This document shows, one piece after another, positions 37,340 through 50,019 of a DNA stretch of 64,000 bases. Made by a program: the position numbers and the translations under genes. The notes beneath the pieces are model-generated. The model saw only the letters and a program-made list of their open reading frames with translations. It was not told the DNA's origin and searched no databases. Origin of the DNA: Anoplopoma fimbria (taxonomy: Eukaryota > Chordata > Actinopteri > Perciformes > Anoplopomatidae). Every line of letters starts with the position of its first letter. Positions within the stretch are counted from its first letter, which is position 1. The DNA is taken from the NCBI RefSeq assembly GCF_027596085.1, contig NC_072456.1, positions 23,234,718-23,298,717 on the forward strand, in the 5' to 3' direction.

Positions 37340-39934
37340 GATAAACTAGCAACAAAATGGCACTAAGTTCACTCAAAATGCTAACATGCTCACAATGGCA
37401 ATGCTAATATGCTGATGCTAAGCAAATGTTTACCATGTTCACCGTCAAACTAATTTGCAATTAACAAAAAGTATTGAAATTGATGGGAATTAGTTTTGCA
37501 ATAAATGGTACCTGATGATATACAACACAAAATCAGGGCATCACCACCTTTGTTACTAGGTATCCTCAGGGGACCATGAATGCCTGTACCTTTTTTTCTT
37601 TGCACCCAGACAATAGATGTTCAGGCATTTCGCTAAAAAACACAAACATCAACCTCATGGTGGCGCTGAAGGAAAAGTCAGGGGATCCTCAAAGTTGTTG
37701 GGATTCATCTTCTGGGCACCATGAATGGATGTATCAACATTTTTAGATTTCTAACAGTATAGGTAAAAAAAAATTGACCCGATAGTGGCAGGAAAGAAAT
37801 AGTATAGAGATCACTCAAGTCAGAAGGCTTCATTGAATATCTCCACCATATGGAATGTCAATCCATCTGACACTTATTAAGATGTTCTGTTCTGGATCAG
37901 ATCGCCATTCCCACACTAGTCTTTAGAAAACACTTGAACAGGAGGATTCATTTTTATTTTTGGAAACAGCTATGGCAACAAATCTATTTCTATTTCATCT
38001 TTATTCTGCTTTTCCTCTTTCAACTCAAAACAACTCTGCAAAAAAACCCTTGAACTGTGCCACGAGGTGTAAGCTCCGACTGAGTGATGACTGACTGTTG
38101 TTTTTCTTTTCAGAGTCCACTGTCTTGGAAGTGTGCTTCCTTCCTTCCTGCCCTCCAGATTTCTGTCTGAGTTTTGGTGTCATGGGCCAACAGTCAGAGA
38201 CGTGGGGGGGGCCTGGACTACATCAAACACACACCAGACGCTTCAGCAGCCGGAAGACAGGCAGGAACCGTGAAGCTCTGCTCGGCCCTGTCACTGTCTG
38301 CCATCAGAAGGCTGACCTAGAACGGAGTAGCTCTGCATAGGTAGGGGGGGGGGGGGGAGACAGGTGGGGAGGGAAGTGAGTCAACATCAAGTCTGCTTTT
38401 TCTCAGCGTGTTCTTCTGCTCAGCCTCGTCTGAACTTTAAGTTTAGGGTGGGAGGGGAGAAAATGAGAATATCAGAGTTGATGTCAAGTGGCAACTGTAT
38501 CCTCGTTTTTTCTTGGTGCGGGGCAATTACAAAACACGAAAAAAAAAGGTTATTTTCAGAGGATGGAGACTTTCCACTTGACCTGCGTATAATCAAAGAG
38601 CATTACAATGAAACCAGGTTTTCTCTGTGGTTTCCCCCCCCCTGCAGCTTTTTGACATTTAGCAGAGCTGCCTTTTGACTTAATGACTTGTGAACGAAGA
38701 GAAGAGAAAAGGTAACGTGCATTCATCTGATCTTTGCAGCCGTCTTTCATGTGGTGCTGATGTCTATGTTTGGAACAGAGACATGTAGAATAAATGAATG
38801 GGTTTTGTCCAAAAAGAATAGAAAATCTATTACCTATTATTATGTTAATTTATAAGAAATGATGTGTCTGTGTGCCTTTAAAAGTCAGTACTTCTCAAAT
38901 ATGGATTTATGAATTGGAAACTGGAATTTGTTCACAAACTGTGTAACATCTCACACTGTAATCCTAACATGTCAGACCTGAACAAGACCAGACAGGACTT
39001 AAAAACCAAACCAAGCTAAACTAAGCTGATCTGCAACCAGAGTAAAAAAACTAGACCCAGACCGGACCGGATCAGAGCCGTCAGATATATCCGTCCGTCT
39101 CCACAGGTCGTCTCAAGCCAGCCGGTCTGGAAGTATTGATCTCTCCGATTGATCTGAGGCTCTGTCCATCTGTCTGATCCGGACCTTAAAATGACTCAGA
39201 GTACGCAGGACGAGGAGGATCGGAACGATAAACAGATAAGAACAAAGATAGGATTGGTACACCGGGAGCTGTGGGTCGCGTGGGAGTGTGTGTGGGGGGG
39301 GATGGATGGATCGAGAGAGTCTAGCCGGTCTAGTCTGGGCAGCTGGTGTTGATAACCCATCTGCCCGTTGCTGGCTCCTTTTTTTTTGTAAAAACACGGA
39401 AACCCATGCAACCTGATAGCATGAATTAATAAATGAACAATTTCTCCTGCAATGGGGGCCCCCTGTTCCATAGGGGGTTTCTTTACACGGACACAATAGG
39501 TGCTTAGAGGGGCCCGCAGGGGTGTTCATTCCCTCAAGTGCTAACTACACAGACCACTGCATGACTGAGAACCACTTGATCAAATAATGACACAGGGAGC
39601 TGATATCCTCGCCCGTGTAGCCTTCGGAGTATTAAGCAGTGTGGGATCCGTGAATAGCCCACCGCCGCTTCTCTGGTTCTTCTTTTTTTGTGTGGTTATT
39701 TAGAGCGGGCCTAATAAGCAGTGTGGGTGGTGAATGAGGAACCATTAGCTCAATAGCTTGAATGAAGCGAAGCTCTGCCTCCTCAGTGCTTCTTTGCTTT
39801 TCACCCCCCACGGCAATGGGAACACCTGCACAGAGATGCGGGCGCGCTGTGGGAGGGGCGGAGGGGTAAAACGGTGTCAGGGTTAAGAGGTGGGAAGACT
39901 AAGGTGAGCAGAAGGACTCCTAAATTATAAAGGC
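37340..39934. other. Intergenic DNA
   Basis: AT-rich at first, then mixed. The open frame at 38098-38340 follows an AG, but matches no family I know and has no conserved neighbours, so it is not called a gene. Confidence 0.5.
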
Positions 39935-40350
39935 TGCAGCTGGTTAGCTTAGCTTAGCTTAGCATAAAGACTGGAAACAGCTGGGAAACAGCTAGCATGG
40001 CCGTGCCTAGTGGTCACAAAATCTGACTAACACTTTTGGGCTCAGTGTTAGAGCAGGTTAACCTTCAATCGGGAGTTCGATCCCCATGTCCATGAGTTTT
40101 CAGGCAAGACACTCGACCCCAAATGACCCCAAAGGCTGTACCATGGGTGTGTGTGTGGGTATGAATGTTAGTTAGTCCTGATGGCGTTAAAGTGCTTTTA
40201 GTGGTCGGAAGACTAGAAAAGCGCTATAAAAGTTAAATTGCCATTTACTTATTAATCAGTTATATTTTGTTTATTCTAATATTTATTGTATTTGAGCTTC
40301 AGTCCGGCTTGCTGTTGGATTCCCCCAAAAATGTCAAACTATTCCTTTAA
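39935..40350 (+). repeat. Teleost MITE-like repeat (agcttagcataaagactgg type), copy 2, interrupted by a SINE
   Basis: Has agcttagcataaagactgg, gggaaacagctagcatgg and cacaaaatctgac. The SINE at 40035-40243 follows, and the terminal atgtcaaactattcctttaa of the same family appears at 40331-40350. The 5' terminal part is missing. Confidence 0.65.
40035..40243 (+). mobile_element. tRNA-derived SINE (plus strand)
   Basis: It has a tRNA-like head with a box A-like segment (ggctcagtgttagagcagg) and box B (gagttcgatcccc), then the body motif ggcaagacactcgaccccaa. The 3' part carries gaatgttagttagtcctgat and, near the end, actagaaaagcgctata. This is a well-known fish SINE layout, different from the one at 56109-56263. 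It lies inside a copy of another repeat (39935-40350). Confidence 0.8.
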
Positions 40351-40881
40351 ACTATCACTTCCTGGAAAGAACACTCATACTAGACGTCTGTTTTTTACCA
40401 TTGACAGCTGCAATTGATGAAACCGATGACGAAAGGTGAAAAGAATGAGACCGAGGCATTGTGGGAGCTGAGTGAGCCTGTCAGACATGGCTGATGTATA
40501 GCAGGGCAGATGCAGCGAGGGGGTGGTGTTGAGTGGGGGTGGGTGGGTGGGGGGTTATAGGCTTGGCTGAGGTAAGCTGGCAGGCTGGGCGTGGAGGAGA
40601 AAGAACACACAGAGAGAGAGAGAAGAGAGAGAAGAGAGAGAAGAGGAGCAGGCATGCAAGCTATGTGATGATTATCAGAGAACACAGGGGCCGTCTGTTC
40701 TCCACCGGGCCGGGCTGGGAGGCGTAGGGCCGGGTCCCTGAGCAGGTGTGCAGGGGCAGGGAGGGAGGGAAGGAAGGGGGAGGAGGGGGGGGGAGACAGC
40801 CAGGGAGACGGAAACTAAAGTAGGAGTTAGAAGGGTGAGAAAAGACAAATTGGAAAAAAAAGACAGAGGTGAGTATTGATA

Positions 40882-40886
<5 letters not shown>

Positions 40887-40912
<26 letters not shown>
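40887..40912. repeat. Poly-A run (26)
   Basis: Uninterrupted A homopolymer. No retroelement body recognised next to it. Confidence 0.9.
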
Positions 40913-40914
<2 letters not shown>

Positions 40915-41782
40915 TGTGAGGTCTTGATGACATCGCGGGCCGCGGGCGATCGTACGCCCAAGATGAGAACAAAGGGTCAAAAAGGGTGGAGGAGAAACGG
41001 CACGCAGGGCTTCGCCGAGAGCCATCCCGGTCATTAGCGTCTCTCGTACAGCTCAATAATAAAAAGAGAACTCAGACGCTGAAGACTGAACGCCTTCCAG
41101 CATTCGTCTGTACGGTTAGACGTCAATATAGAAACAGCAGCGCATCGGAGGAATCGGGGGGGGGGGGGGGGATCAATGGAGAGAAAAGGTGAGTGTAACC
41201 GGATCGCTGTGACCCTCAGCTGACCCTTCATCATCAGGACACACACAACACACACACACACACACACTCTGTCACACCGACACACACTCATTCCTCTCTC
41301 AACCTCCCAAATGCACATGCACACTCACTCAATTGACCTCTCACCCCTTCGCTTTATCATCACACCAACTCTTTTCTTTTTCATATTTCTTTCTGTCAGT
41401 AAGGCATATTGCACTGATGTGTGTGCAGCCGAAGAGAAAAAAAAGAGAATCGCATGCCTTTACACTTATTTTCCATATCCAAAATAGTACGATTAGTCAG
41501 GGTGAGTTGGTGTTTAAGATGCAATCTGTGGCAAAAAATGACTTTTTGCACCTGTCATACTTCTAAAAATGTAAACTATTATTGAAAAAGTACACTTGTG
41601 GTACATCTGTGTACACTGTCACAGCTCATCTATGTACTTTATAGCGCTGCTAAAAATATGCCCCCATCTTGTACTTCTCTTTCTGAGTGTGCAAGCTTTG
41701 AAAAGGGCAAATAATTGGCTTGTGACTCCGCAGCGCAACATAATTAAGCACAGATAAATCAGCAGAGACCAGCGTAGGCCCT

Positions 41783-41784
<2 letters not shown>

Positions 41785-41875
<91 letters not shown>

Positions 41876-41880
41876 ACACA
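41785..41880. repeat. (CA)n microsatellite
   Basis: About 43 uninterrupted CA units plus an interrupted end. Confidence 0.95.
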
Positions 41881-42235
41881 TACATGCACAGCCACTGTTG
41901 CCTTGTCAGCTGCTGCTGCTGCTTCTGGTAAAGAGCGCAGGCTGTGGGAGTGCAGGGACATTTCTCGCTAAGGGAAGTGGTGGGTTTTCTTTTTTTTGTG
42001 GTCTCGTTTTTTAGCCCGTGTTGAGAAATGGCCGAACGCTGCTTTCATTTCGGAGCCGAGAGGCTAGCAATTACACTCTGCGGGTCACGTGACCGAGACG
42101 GCGTGGCGTTTTTTTTTTACTGCACCACCGAGGCCCTCCAAGGCTGATATGTCAAGAATGAAAAATAAATAGTCCACCCCCTTCCCCATCAAACCCCCTC
42201 ACCCGCTCTGATCCACCCCTTGCACACACAAAGAT

Positions 42236-42237
<2 letters not shown>

Positions 42238-42287
<50 letters not shown>
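42238..42287. repeat. (CA)n microsatellite
   Basis: About 24 CA units. Confidence 0.95.
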
Positions 42288-42289
<2 letters not shown>

Positions 42290-44085
42290 GCGCTGCACAG
42301 TCGGTCTCTTGCCCTCTGAATGGCTTCCAGGCCCATATGTGCACGCAGCTCATCTTTGCATTTATCAGTCTCACGGCGTAATGAATGCCTCTCCGATAAC
42401 GCTCCAAATGTTCTCCAGCTAACACGGCGCCCGGCCCCGTAACACTCTTATTGTTCTCCGTTGTATTTGCTCCATTGAAATAAAGATCAATATCCAGAGA
42501 CTATAGATGACCAGCAGCATCAGTTGAAAACAACCAGCAACTCGTTTAATTGGTGGAGAGTCGTCATTAATCTAGACCCGTGTGTGTGTGTGTGTGTGTG
42601 CGCCTCTCTTTGTCTGCGCACCCTCTTACTTTGTCTCAAAGTGCTAGATAGATTTTCCTTCTTCCCCCCTCTCCACGACAGGCAACGCATCTTTTTCTGG
42701 TCAAGGAGGACGTTGATGAATTGCTGCGAGGCGAGCCGGAGAAGCACAATTAAGATTCCATCAGGATAAAGGTAAAGGTAAATTATTTACATTAAGAAGA
42801 AGGCTCAGCTCAACCAAACATTCCTCCGCCAAATGGAGGAAAGGAAAAGGAAAAGAAAGAAAAGAAAAAAGGGCCCCCCCCTGCTTCTGGAAGCTGGAGG
42901 AGCCGGGGCCCCGTAAATTGTTTGTGCTTTTAATTAATGAGCCGGGCAAATGTTTGTGTACGTGTGAGTTAGGATGGGGGTGGTGGGGAGGTGAGAGTAC
43001 AGGGGGGAGGTAGAGAGGAATGATGTGGTGGGTGGTAGAAGAAGGAGTTTGCTCATTAAAATGGCCGCTGAGGCACAGACAGTTTCTTTCTACGTGTTCG
43101 ACTTCACTCTTCAGCTTGTGATTCAGAATCAATCAAAAAGTTCACAATCTGGGGAAACATTTTGTGCTATTTTTGTCAGCGAGGGTCTCAAGGTTGGTTA
43201 AAAACATTCCATAACAAATTCTGCTTTTCTGTCTGCAGTTATTTTATAGGAATAATACAATTATTTCAGGGTGGATTGGATCGGAACTTCAATTAGACGC
43301 AAACGTTGACACAAAGTACATGAATTTAACAATTATTTACATGATTATTACTTACAAAAATGTCCCTGATGTCACTGAGCTTTGATACTCAGTCAAAGCA
43401 GTAAAGCTGTGGTCTGTAAAAAACTAAATAATGAGCTCTAAGTTGCTCTGTAAAGCTGAGGGGAGCTGCAGAGAGGATTCATAATGGAAACACTTATACG
43501 TGTTGTCATGTGATCTATTTCTGTTGTAAAATAATTGGTCATAGCAAGCCTCTGATAATGTTAAGGAAATAGTTATATAATAGTTCCAACTGCAGTCACA
43601 GAAACAATAAAACTCTCTCTGGAGAGATTGGGACACAAGAGAGAATCTAATATGGAATGAGTCAGAAACAAAAACACGTCTGCGTGAAAAAATGTCAAAG
43701 TGGAAAAAACTATCTGAAAGTGAAATGTTGATCTTGGACTGCATTTGTTTGGAAAGTTTCCAAACCAAACTCTTCCCCCCCACATGACACTTGCATAACA
43801 TTTCTAAATTGACAAACCGCATCACAATTAGGTTTGTTGGAAATGTACACATGCAAACATTTATGTGCTTCCTCAAATTTCTGTCTCCTTTTTTTAAGCT
43901 TACAGAAAGGGACCCCGTCAAAGGGGAAACTGCATGTCAAGAAATTCAGATTGAGTAGAGCTCCATCATCTCAGGAAATATGCATTAGCCCCGTTTGCTT
44001 TTAGCTCTGTTAGCCAAACTCACAACAGGACTCTGCTGCCCACCAGCTAACAGCAAACTAGCTCACCTCCTAGCGACAACATACA

Positions 44086-44588
44086 ACGCACATACATACA
44101 TACATACAATACATACATACATACAAACATACATACATACATACATACATACATACATACATACATACATACATACATACATACATACATACATACATAC
44201 ATACATACATACATACATACATACATACATACATACATACAAACATACATACATACATACATACATACATACATACATACATAACATACATACATACATA
44301 CATACATACATACATACATACATACATACATACATACATACATACATACAACGCATACATACATACAAACATACATACATACATACATACATACATACAT
44401 ACATACATACATACATACATACATACATACATACATACATACATACATACATACATACATACATACATACATACATACATACATACATACATACATACAT
44501 ACATACATACATACATACATACATACATACATACATACATACATACATACATACATACAACGCATACATACATACAAACATACATACA
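44086..44588. repeat. (ACAT)n tetranucleotide array, about 500 bp
   Basis: Nearly continuous ACAT repeats with a few interruptions (acgc, aaac, a lone extra base). The open frames through it on both strands (Met-Tyr-Val-Cys or Thr-Tyr-Ile-His repeats) are artefacts of the 4-bp unit. Confidence 0.97.
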
Positions 44589-44991
44589 ATTGTCTTACCA
44601 GGCGTGTAAATCAAGAGAGAAACTGTTCATAATTCATAATTTGTGATTATTAAGAACTAAAGCATCACTTTCATCACTGGTGTTCTAAAACCCTCAATAA
44701 AATATGTTTTTCACAAAGCGTGAATTACTGCAACCACAAGAGGTCTCTTGACCATACAGTGATAAACAATCACAAAAAATATCAGGCCGATGGGTCCAGC
44801 AGTATGCAAGATTAGACATGGACAGACAAAGAGGTGCACATTCATGTAAACACACAACCAAATACTGTACATAATCTCCTGAAATAATATTTTTTTAATA
44901 ATTTTTGATAATAAAATGTAATAATAAAATAAGATTCACAAGGGACATTTTTGAATACTTTAGAAACATTTTTGCTTTTAATACTTCTGTA

Positions 44992-45076
44992 GTCATGCAG
45001 GATTTTGAATGAAGGGATGTTACTCGTAATGGAGTACTTTTACATTTTAGTAGTAGTACTTTTATTGAAGTATTCC
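44992..45076 (-). repeat. Partial minus-strand copy of the same AAGTA-rich repeat
   Basis: The segment atgcaggattttgaatg, then actcgtaatggagtactttt and acttttattgaagtattcc, corresponds to the reverse complement of the first part of the repeat at 45917. It is truncated. Confidence 0.6.
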
Positions 45077-45916
45077 AAAAACTGCTGCATCATATTCTGC
45101 AGCAGGAACATTGCAGCTATGTCATAGATTTTGCATTGGGTTATAAAGTCTTAAAGATGTGATCAGACCTCAGTTTGAGTTTGTGCCCTCTTATCCCTCA
45201 TCACTGACGCTTGATCTGCTGGCAGAACGAGGCAGAATGCCACATGACTCCTCACAGGCAGAGATGCCCTTCATTCGATGGGATCAATCAAACAACATGC
45301 CTCGGAGTTTCAAGTTCGTGCATGTCTGTGTGTGTGCAAGCACTGACACATTTTCCTTACACAAGTGTGTGTTTTTGCATATTTGTACAGCTGTGTATGT
45401 TTATGTACACCAATGTATGTGTGTGCCCACGCTTGCTCAACATGAAAGTCCAAATGTGTGTCTGTGTGAGAAAGAGAGAGCCAGAAAGAGAGTGAGATGG
45501 TGTGTGGGAGGGATACATTTTGACAAAGTTCCCCATTTTTCAGAAATAATCACTTGTTCCCGTTACAGAGACAGAGTCGTGTGACTCCGGGGCTGCTGAG
45601 AAGGCGAAGCCAGAAAAAGAAAAAAAACAAAACTCTGTGGCTCTGTCTCCGTCTGTCTCGCTCCCGGTCCACCTGACCCTTGTCCTCGTGGCTGCTAACG
45701 AGGGGGTGTGGCTGTCACTGGAGGCGTTGGGGCTAAATTACCATATTAATTAGCTCATCCTTTGACCGACAAACACAGAGCTGAAATGTCACCACACTCA
45801 CATTGGCCATAGGAAACACAATTAGTGGAAGTCATTATTGTTTTAGCAATGCCCTGTGTTTCTCACTCCATTTCCTGTGTCCTCCTTTCCTCCCACTCCT
45901 CAGCTCCTCCTTCTCC

Positions 45917-46783
45917 GGTGGTGGGAGAAGTACTCAGATAGTTGACGTAAGTGAAAGTAGAAATACAACAGCCTCAAATACTCAATTATGTAAAAAAGTA
46001 CTGCATTAAAGGAATACTTTAAGATACTGTGAGGAACTTTCATTTTGTTTTGTTTTTGGCGGTCCCTTTGGACAAAAACAGTAGTGTTTTCGAGACCCTT
46101 TTGAAAACCAATAATGCAACAGGGAATGACAGTATTCCCCAAGCAGCCTGGTTCCATCCCTTCCCTCCAGCGAGCCCAGCGATACGGCCTGGGTCTCTCC
46201 AGCATCGTGGAGTCCTGTCGACTCCCAGCAGGGACCGGCCAAGCAGCGAGAAGAAGCAGACCTCTCAAGAAGCTGATCTTTCTGATTCCGCGGAGAATCG
46301 GTTCCCAATGATAAGAATAAGGAAATATCCGATCTTCTTGCTGATGTTCTTGTTTACTTATGTAGGTCATATAGAGGCATCAGTATTACATTGAGAGTGT
46401 TTCAAAACCAGTTAAAAGTTCCTCACGGTAACTTTAAGTAAAATTCCAAAGTATGAAAAGTAAAAGTATTAATAATGAAGAATGGCTCCAGTGCTCCAGT
46501 GTTTTTACCACAAAAGACAAGCCAATTTTAGATATGTTGTATAGTTCTAAGTGGATTAGTAGCATATAACTGAATCATATCATGTATGAATATCATATGA
46601 TTTTTTATGGAAAAAGTAACTAGTAACTATAAGTGTTTGACAGTAGTAGCAATTAGTAAAAAGTACAATATTTGTAACATTTCCCTCAGAAATGGCATAG
46701 AAGAATGAAGAAGCATAAAAAAGAAAGACTCAAGTTTTACAGAAATACATTTTTCTCAATTGTAGTACTTGCAGTAAATGTAC
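45917..46783 (+). repeat. Teleost interspersed repeat (ggtggtgggagaagtactcag type), split by a MITE
   Basis: Begins ggtggtgggagaagtactcag and continues with AAGTA-rich sequence (gtaaaaaagtactgcattaa). After the inserted element it resumes with aagtatgaaaagtaaaagta, gaatggctcc and later aaaaagtacaatatttg. This order matches a very common percomorph repeat as I recall it. No coding capacity. Confidence 0.72.
46017..46438. mobile_element. TA-flanked MITE (non-autonomous DNA transposon)
   Basis: The ends are inverted repeats: ctttaagatactgtgagg on the left and, reverse-complemented, cttaaagttaccgtgagg on the right (15 of 18 identical, extending with aacttt). TA dinucleotides flank both sides (46015-46016 and 46439-46440), the signature of Tc1/mariner-like insertion. 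The 422-bp body has no transposase. It interrupts the repeat at 45917-46783. Short open frames inside it are not genes. Confidence 0.78.
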
Positions 46784-47925
46784 CATATATGTATGTTATT
46801 TTTCCTTGCTACTTGTCTGCATTGCAGAGCTCATACAGCAGTCATGGAGGATGGAGTTAGCAGTGCTCATGTCTGAGGTGAACCCTCTGCTAGGGTCGGC
46901 ATGCTGAGCTGAAGAAGTATCCTTCACTCACAAGTCTCAAGAACAGCAGTGAGCTTTTTTCACTTCCACAAACTAATGATGTCAGGCTGAGCAAAACTGC
47001 AGGGATTTCTATTTTGACAGACGTGGAGTGCTGCCGGAAAAAAAAACCAGCCAGTGTGTTTCTTCATCCTGACCTCTCCCTCAGCAACCCCTCTTCTCTC
47101 TGCACCAGCCTGCCATTCTGCAAACACACGCCACGCAGCACACCACGTTTCCTCCCATAGCACTATGGATTGTATTGTTCTTATCATTTCATCTCTGCAG
47201 CTTTCAAGATGACAAGGTGCTTGTGATATGGCATTTTTAGCGGTTAATTTTGAGATAACGGTAAATACTGAAAAGTGACACATCAGCGACCGCAGCTTGT
47301 GACCCTGAAACTGAACCGAGAAAAGAGTGCTCTCAGATAAAAGTTTTTTTTTAATCTGTCATAAATAGACAGTTGCATCTTAAATACACTTGTTTCAGGG
47401 CTTAACCCTTATTTACCCTTCCATGCCTCATCTGAGTGCTCTCGCTTATAGGACTGGGTTTCACCAGCTATTCATAAAACCATAACTTTGCATATGAAGA
47501 CTTGCTAGTGACTGGAACATTACAAGCTGTAGCAAAACTTCCAAAAACAACAGTTAAGGGGGCCTAATGATATATTAATCTAGTTACCAATGTATTTCTT
47601 TGTTTTAATTAACTGTTCAATAGAGAAATGTGTATTTCAGATTAGTGTTTTCTTGCAGTTTAGGATGAGTGGGAGAAAAGTGTATAAAGCTAAGCTAACA
47701 GCCTGATGATATTAGCATAATGTTTTGTCATTTTAAATAAATTTGTCATTTTTATTCATGTAATGTAAAATCTTTCCACTTAACATCATTATTAAACATC
47801 ATTTTGATACGGTGTCAGGTCAGATCTGTCGAGAATATTCAATTATCTTTAAATAGTTCATATGTTAGCAAGCTAACCAGTTAGATCAGTCAGCTCTGCG
47901 ACAGTCATACCTAGCAGCTCCCGGG

Positions 47926-48156
47926 TGCTAAATTCGAAATTGAGAGTATATTCTGCTTCCACATGGCTCTCAACATGGCCACTGCTGATCCAGCAGCTTG
48001 CAGTCAACAGTGCTAACAGCGCTAACAGTGCCAACAAGGCTAGCAGTGCCAACAACAGCAACAGTGCTGACAGTGTTTACCTGCGGGGGAACCCGAGGGT
48101 TGTGATAATGCCGTCAGTTGGGAAGGCGTTATCTGCTTTAACAGTCCTATGAGTGG
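47926..48156 (+). repeat. Interspersed repeat family with gctaacag tandems, copy 2
   Basis: Starts ggtgctaaattcgaaattga and has tgcttccacatggctctcaa, serial gctaacagtgccaac units and a 3' part with cgtcagttgggaaggcgtta. It aligns by eye to the other two copies over its length. Confidence 0.68.
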
Positions 48157-49981
48157 CTAACACTCACATGCTAACACTCACATGCTATGTGGCCGGACCT
48201 CTTTAATTTACTTGGTGAACACTTACATCATAACTAGACTAGTTTGAACCAGAAACCGAGAGAGATGTAATGCTGCCTGCCACTGAAACAGAACAACTTG
48301 TGTGAGACACTACCATGTGTATGCCATATGTATATTTCTTTTGATTCCAAAAATCTGCAGTGCGCTGCAACACACCCCCTCACAACACCATTCCTCTTTT
48401 GAATCACTGTCCATGGCTTTGTGAATTCCTGGTGCAGGCATGAATAAGTTAAACCAGAGGGGACTGCATGGCTCAGATATCCTCCTGTGTAGATCTGACC
48501 CTGCACCGCCGCCTTTGTGTTCCTCTATGCTCTCATCATTCTCACATCAAAGACGCTGTCCAGATATCAGTCTCCTCACATGGATCATAGCTGGAGGTAA
48601 CCTTGGAGCTTCCTATGCATGCCTGCAGGCCAGGATACACGTGTGTTTGTGCGTGTGCCCACATCCCTTTGGTCTTTGCATAGGAGTAGGAGATCATGTG
48701 ATAGAGCAGATGAACACCGCAGTCTAATGCTGGACAGGAAATAGTTTGTCTCCTGTCCTGTCTTAATCTCCTGCAGCCAGACCTTTGTCTCATTAAGCTA
48801 ATGGATGAGTGGAGTAATTCAAACACAAAAGTTGGTTGGAAAAAGGGTGGTGCAGGAGGAAGTAATTGTACTTTGAACCTGGTGGAAACCTGGAAGTGCG
48901 GAACTTGCATTCTGTCTAATGGCCATCAGGGGGAGACTGGTTGCAAAAATAATTGTTTAGCATTCTTTGAGAAAATGACTCCGCTTCTCACATGATTTTG
49001 TATCTCAGTAAACATTGCAGACATACGCTTTTGGTCTCAATCACTAGTTTCAAGTCTTCTTTAATACTGTAAGAAGTTCGTTTTGGAAATGATGGTCACA
49101 TTTAGAGTCAAAAAGACCATTAGGGCTGGCCTCAACTTCCCGTTTTTGACATATAACTTTAACCCTATCACATTCAGCCACACAGAGGTGGGGGTTTTCT
49201 CACCAACTCACTAGCTAACTTTTTTCAAGATCTAATCACCTTAAACCTGACTGCTGACTGCTTCTTTGCTTGGAAGTTGATGAATTTCGAGCTCAGGTCA
49301 TGACCACAACGAGCTCTTTAACCGCTAAGTTGGTACGCAGCACAGACTTGGGTCATAAAGCACATTTCCTCTTATACACACTCAGAGGCTTCCACCACAC
49401 GTTATTTCTAACAAAATGTGTCATGATGAGTCCTTGAGTGCTGTTTTTAACGCCTCGTGTGGACGGTGAACACACGCTTCTGTCTGCGTTCAGCATCATC
49501 TCTCCTTACCCTGTTTTGTGTGCAATTGTAAATGTAACTTATAAGTCATGTATTCAAGCCCTCTCCCCCTAAACGCCGGCGTTTTGAGGCCGCTGCTTCG
49601 AAGCATTACCCGACGATTGGCTGCAATTGTTTTAATTAAAAGGCACACATTTTTAAGGATTATGTTGTTTGACCTTATTCTTGTTCTACATTTCTATTTG
49701 AATAAGAAGCATTTTCCAGCTGTGTTTTATGCATGAGCTAATCCAAATACCAAAATTGAAAACCGAATACCTGCCCAACGAACTACAAAAATAGAATAGT
49801 CGTATATATTGTGTTTATATGTTTATTTGGTTAAAATCACTGTCAAGTGCATCGTCTTCAGCTCCAGAGGAGCTGCAGATGCTGCTCTTCATCAATGGAA
49901 TCATTAGGTATCAATAATTATATGTTTTTTTCATCAGGATATGTAAATGTATGCACGCAGTCATGTATAATGTAATGTGTT

Positions 49982-49987
<6 letters not shown>

Positions 49988-50017
<30 letters not shown>
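49988..50017. repeat. (GT)n microsatellite
   Basis: 15 GT units. Confidence 0.93.

Positions 50018-50019
<2 letters not shown>

Larger units (their letters stand above)
40351..44085. other. Intergenic DNA with many simple repeats
   Basis: Contains GA-rich, poly-A, poly-G and CA arrays. Unique sequence at 42300-42560 is repeat-poor. The open frame at 43424-43921 (minus) is AT-rich and unrecognised. Confidence 0.5.

Noticed and set aside
38113..38340. Possible exon after ttttcag
   Set aside because: The composition is ordinary intergenic, the peptide is unrecognised, and it ends in a G-run microsatellite.
44047..44614. Open frames of 170-204 residues with Met-Tyr-Val-Cys or Thr-Tyr-Ile-His repeats
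   Set aside because: They are translations of the (ACAT)n array in several frames of both strands.
45997..46394. Overlapping open frames of 65-156 residues on both strands
   Set aside because: All lie within the non-autonomous MITE and its flanks; no transposase motif.
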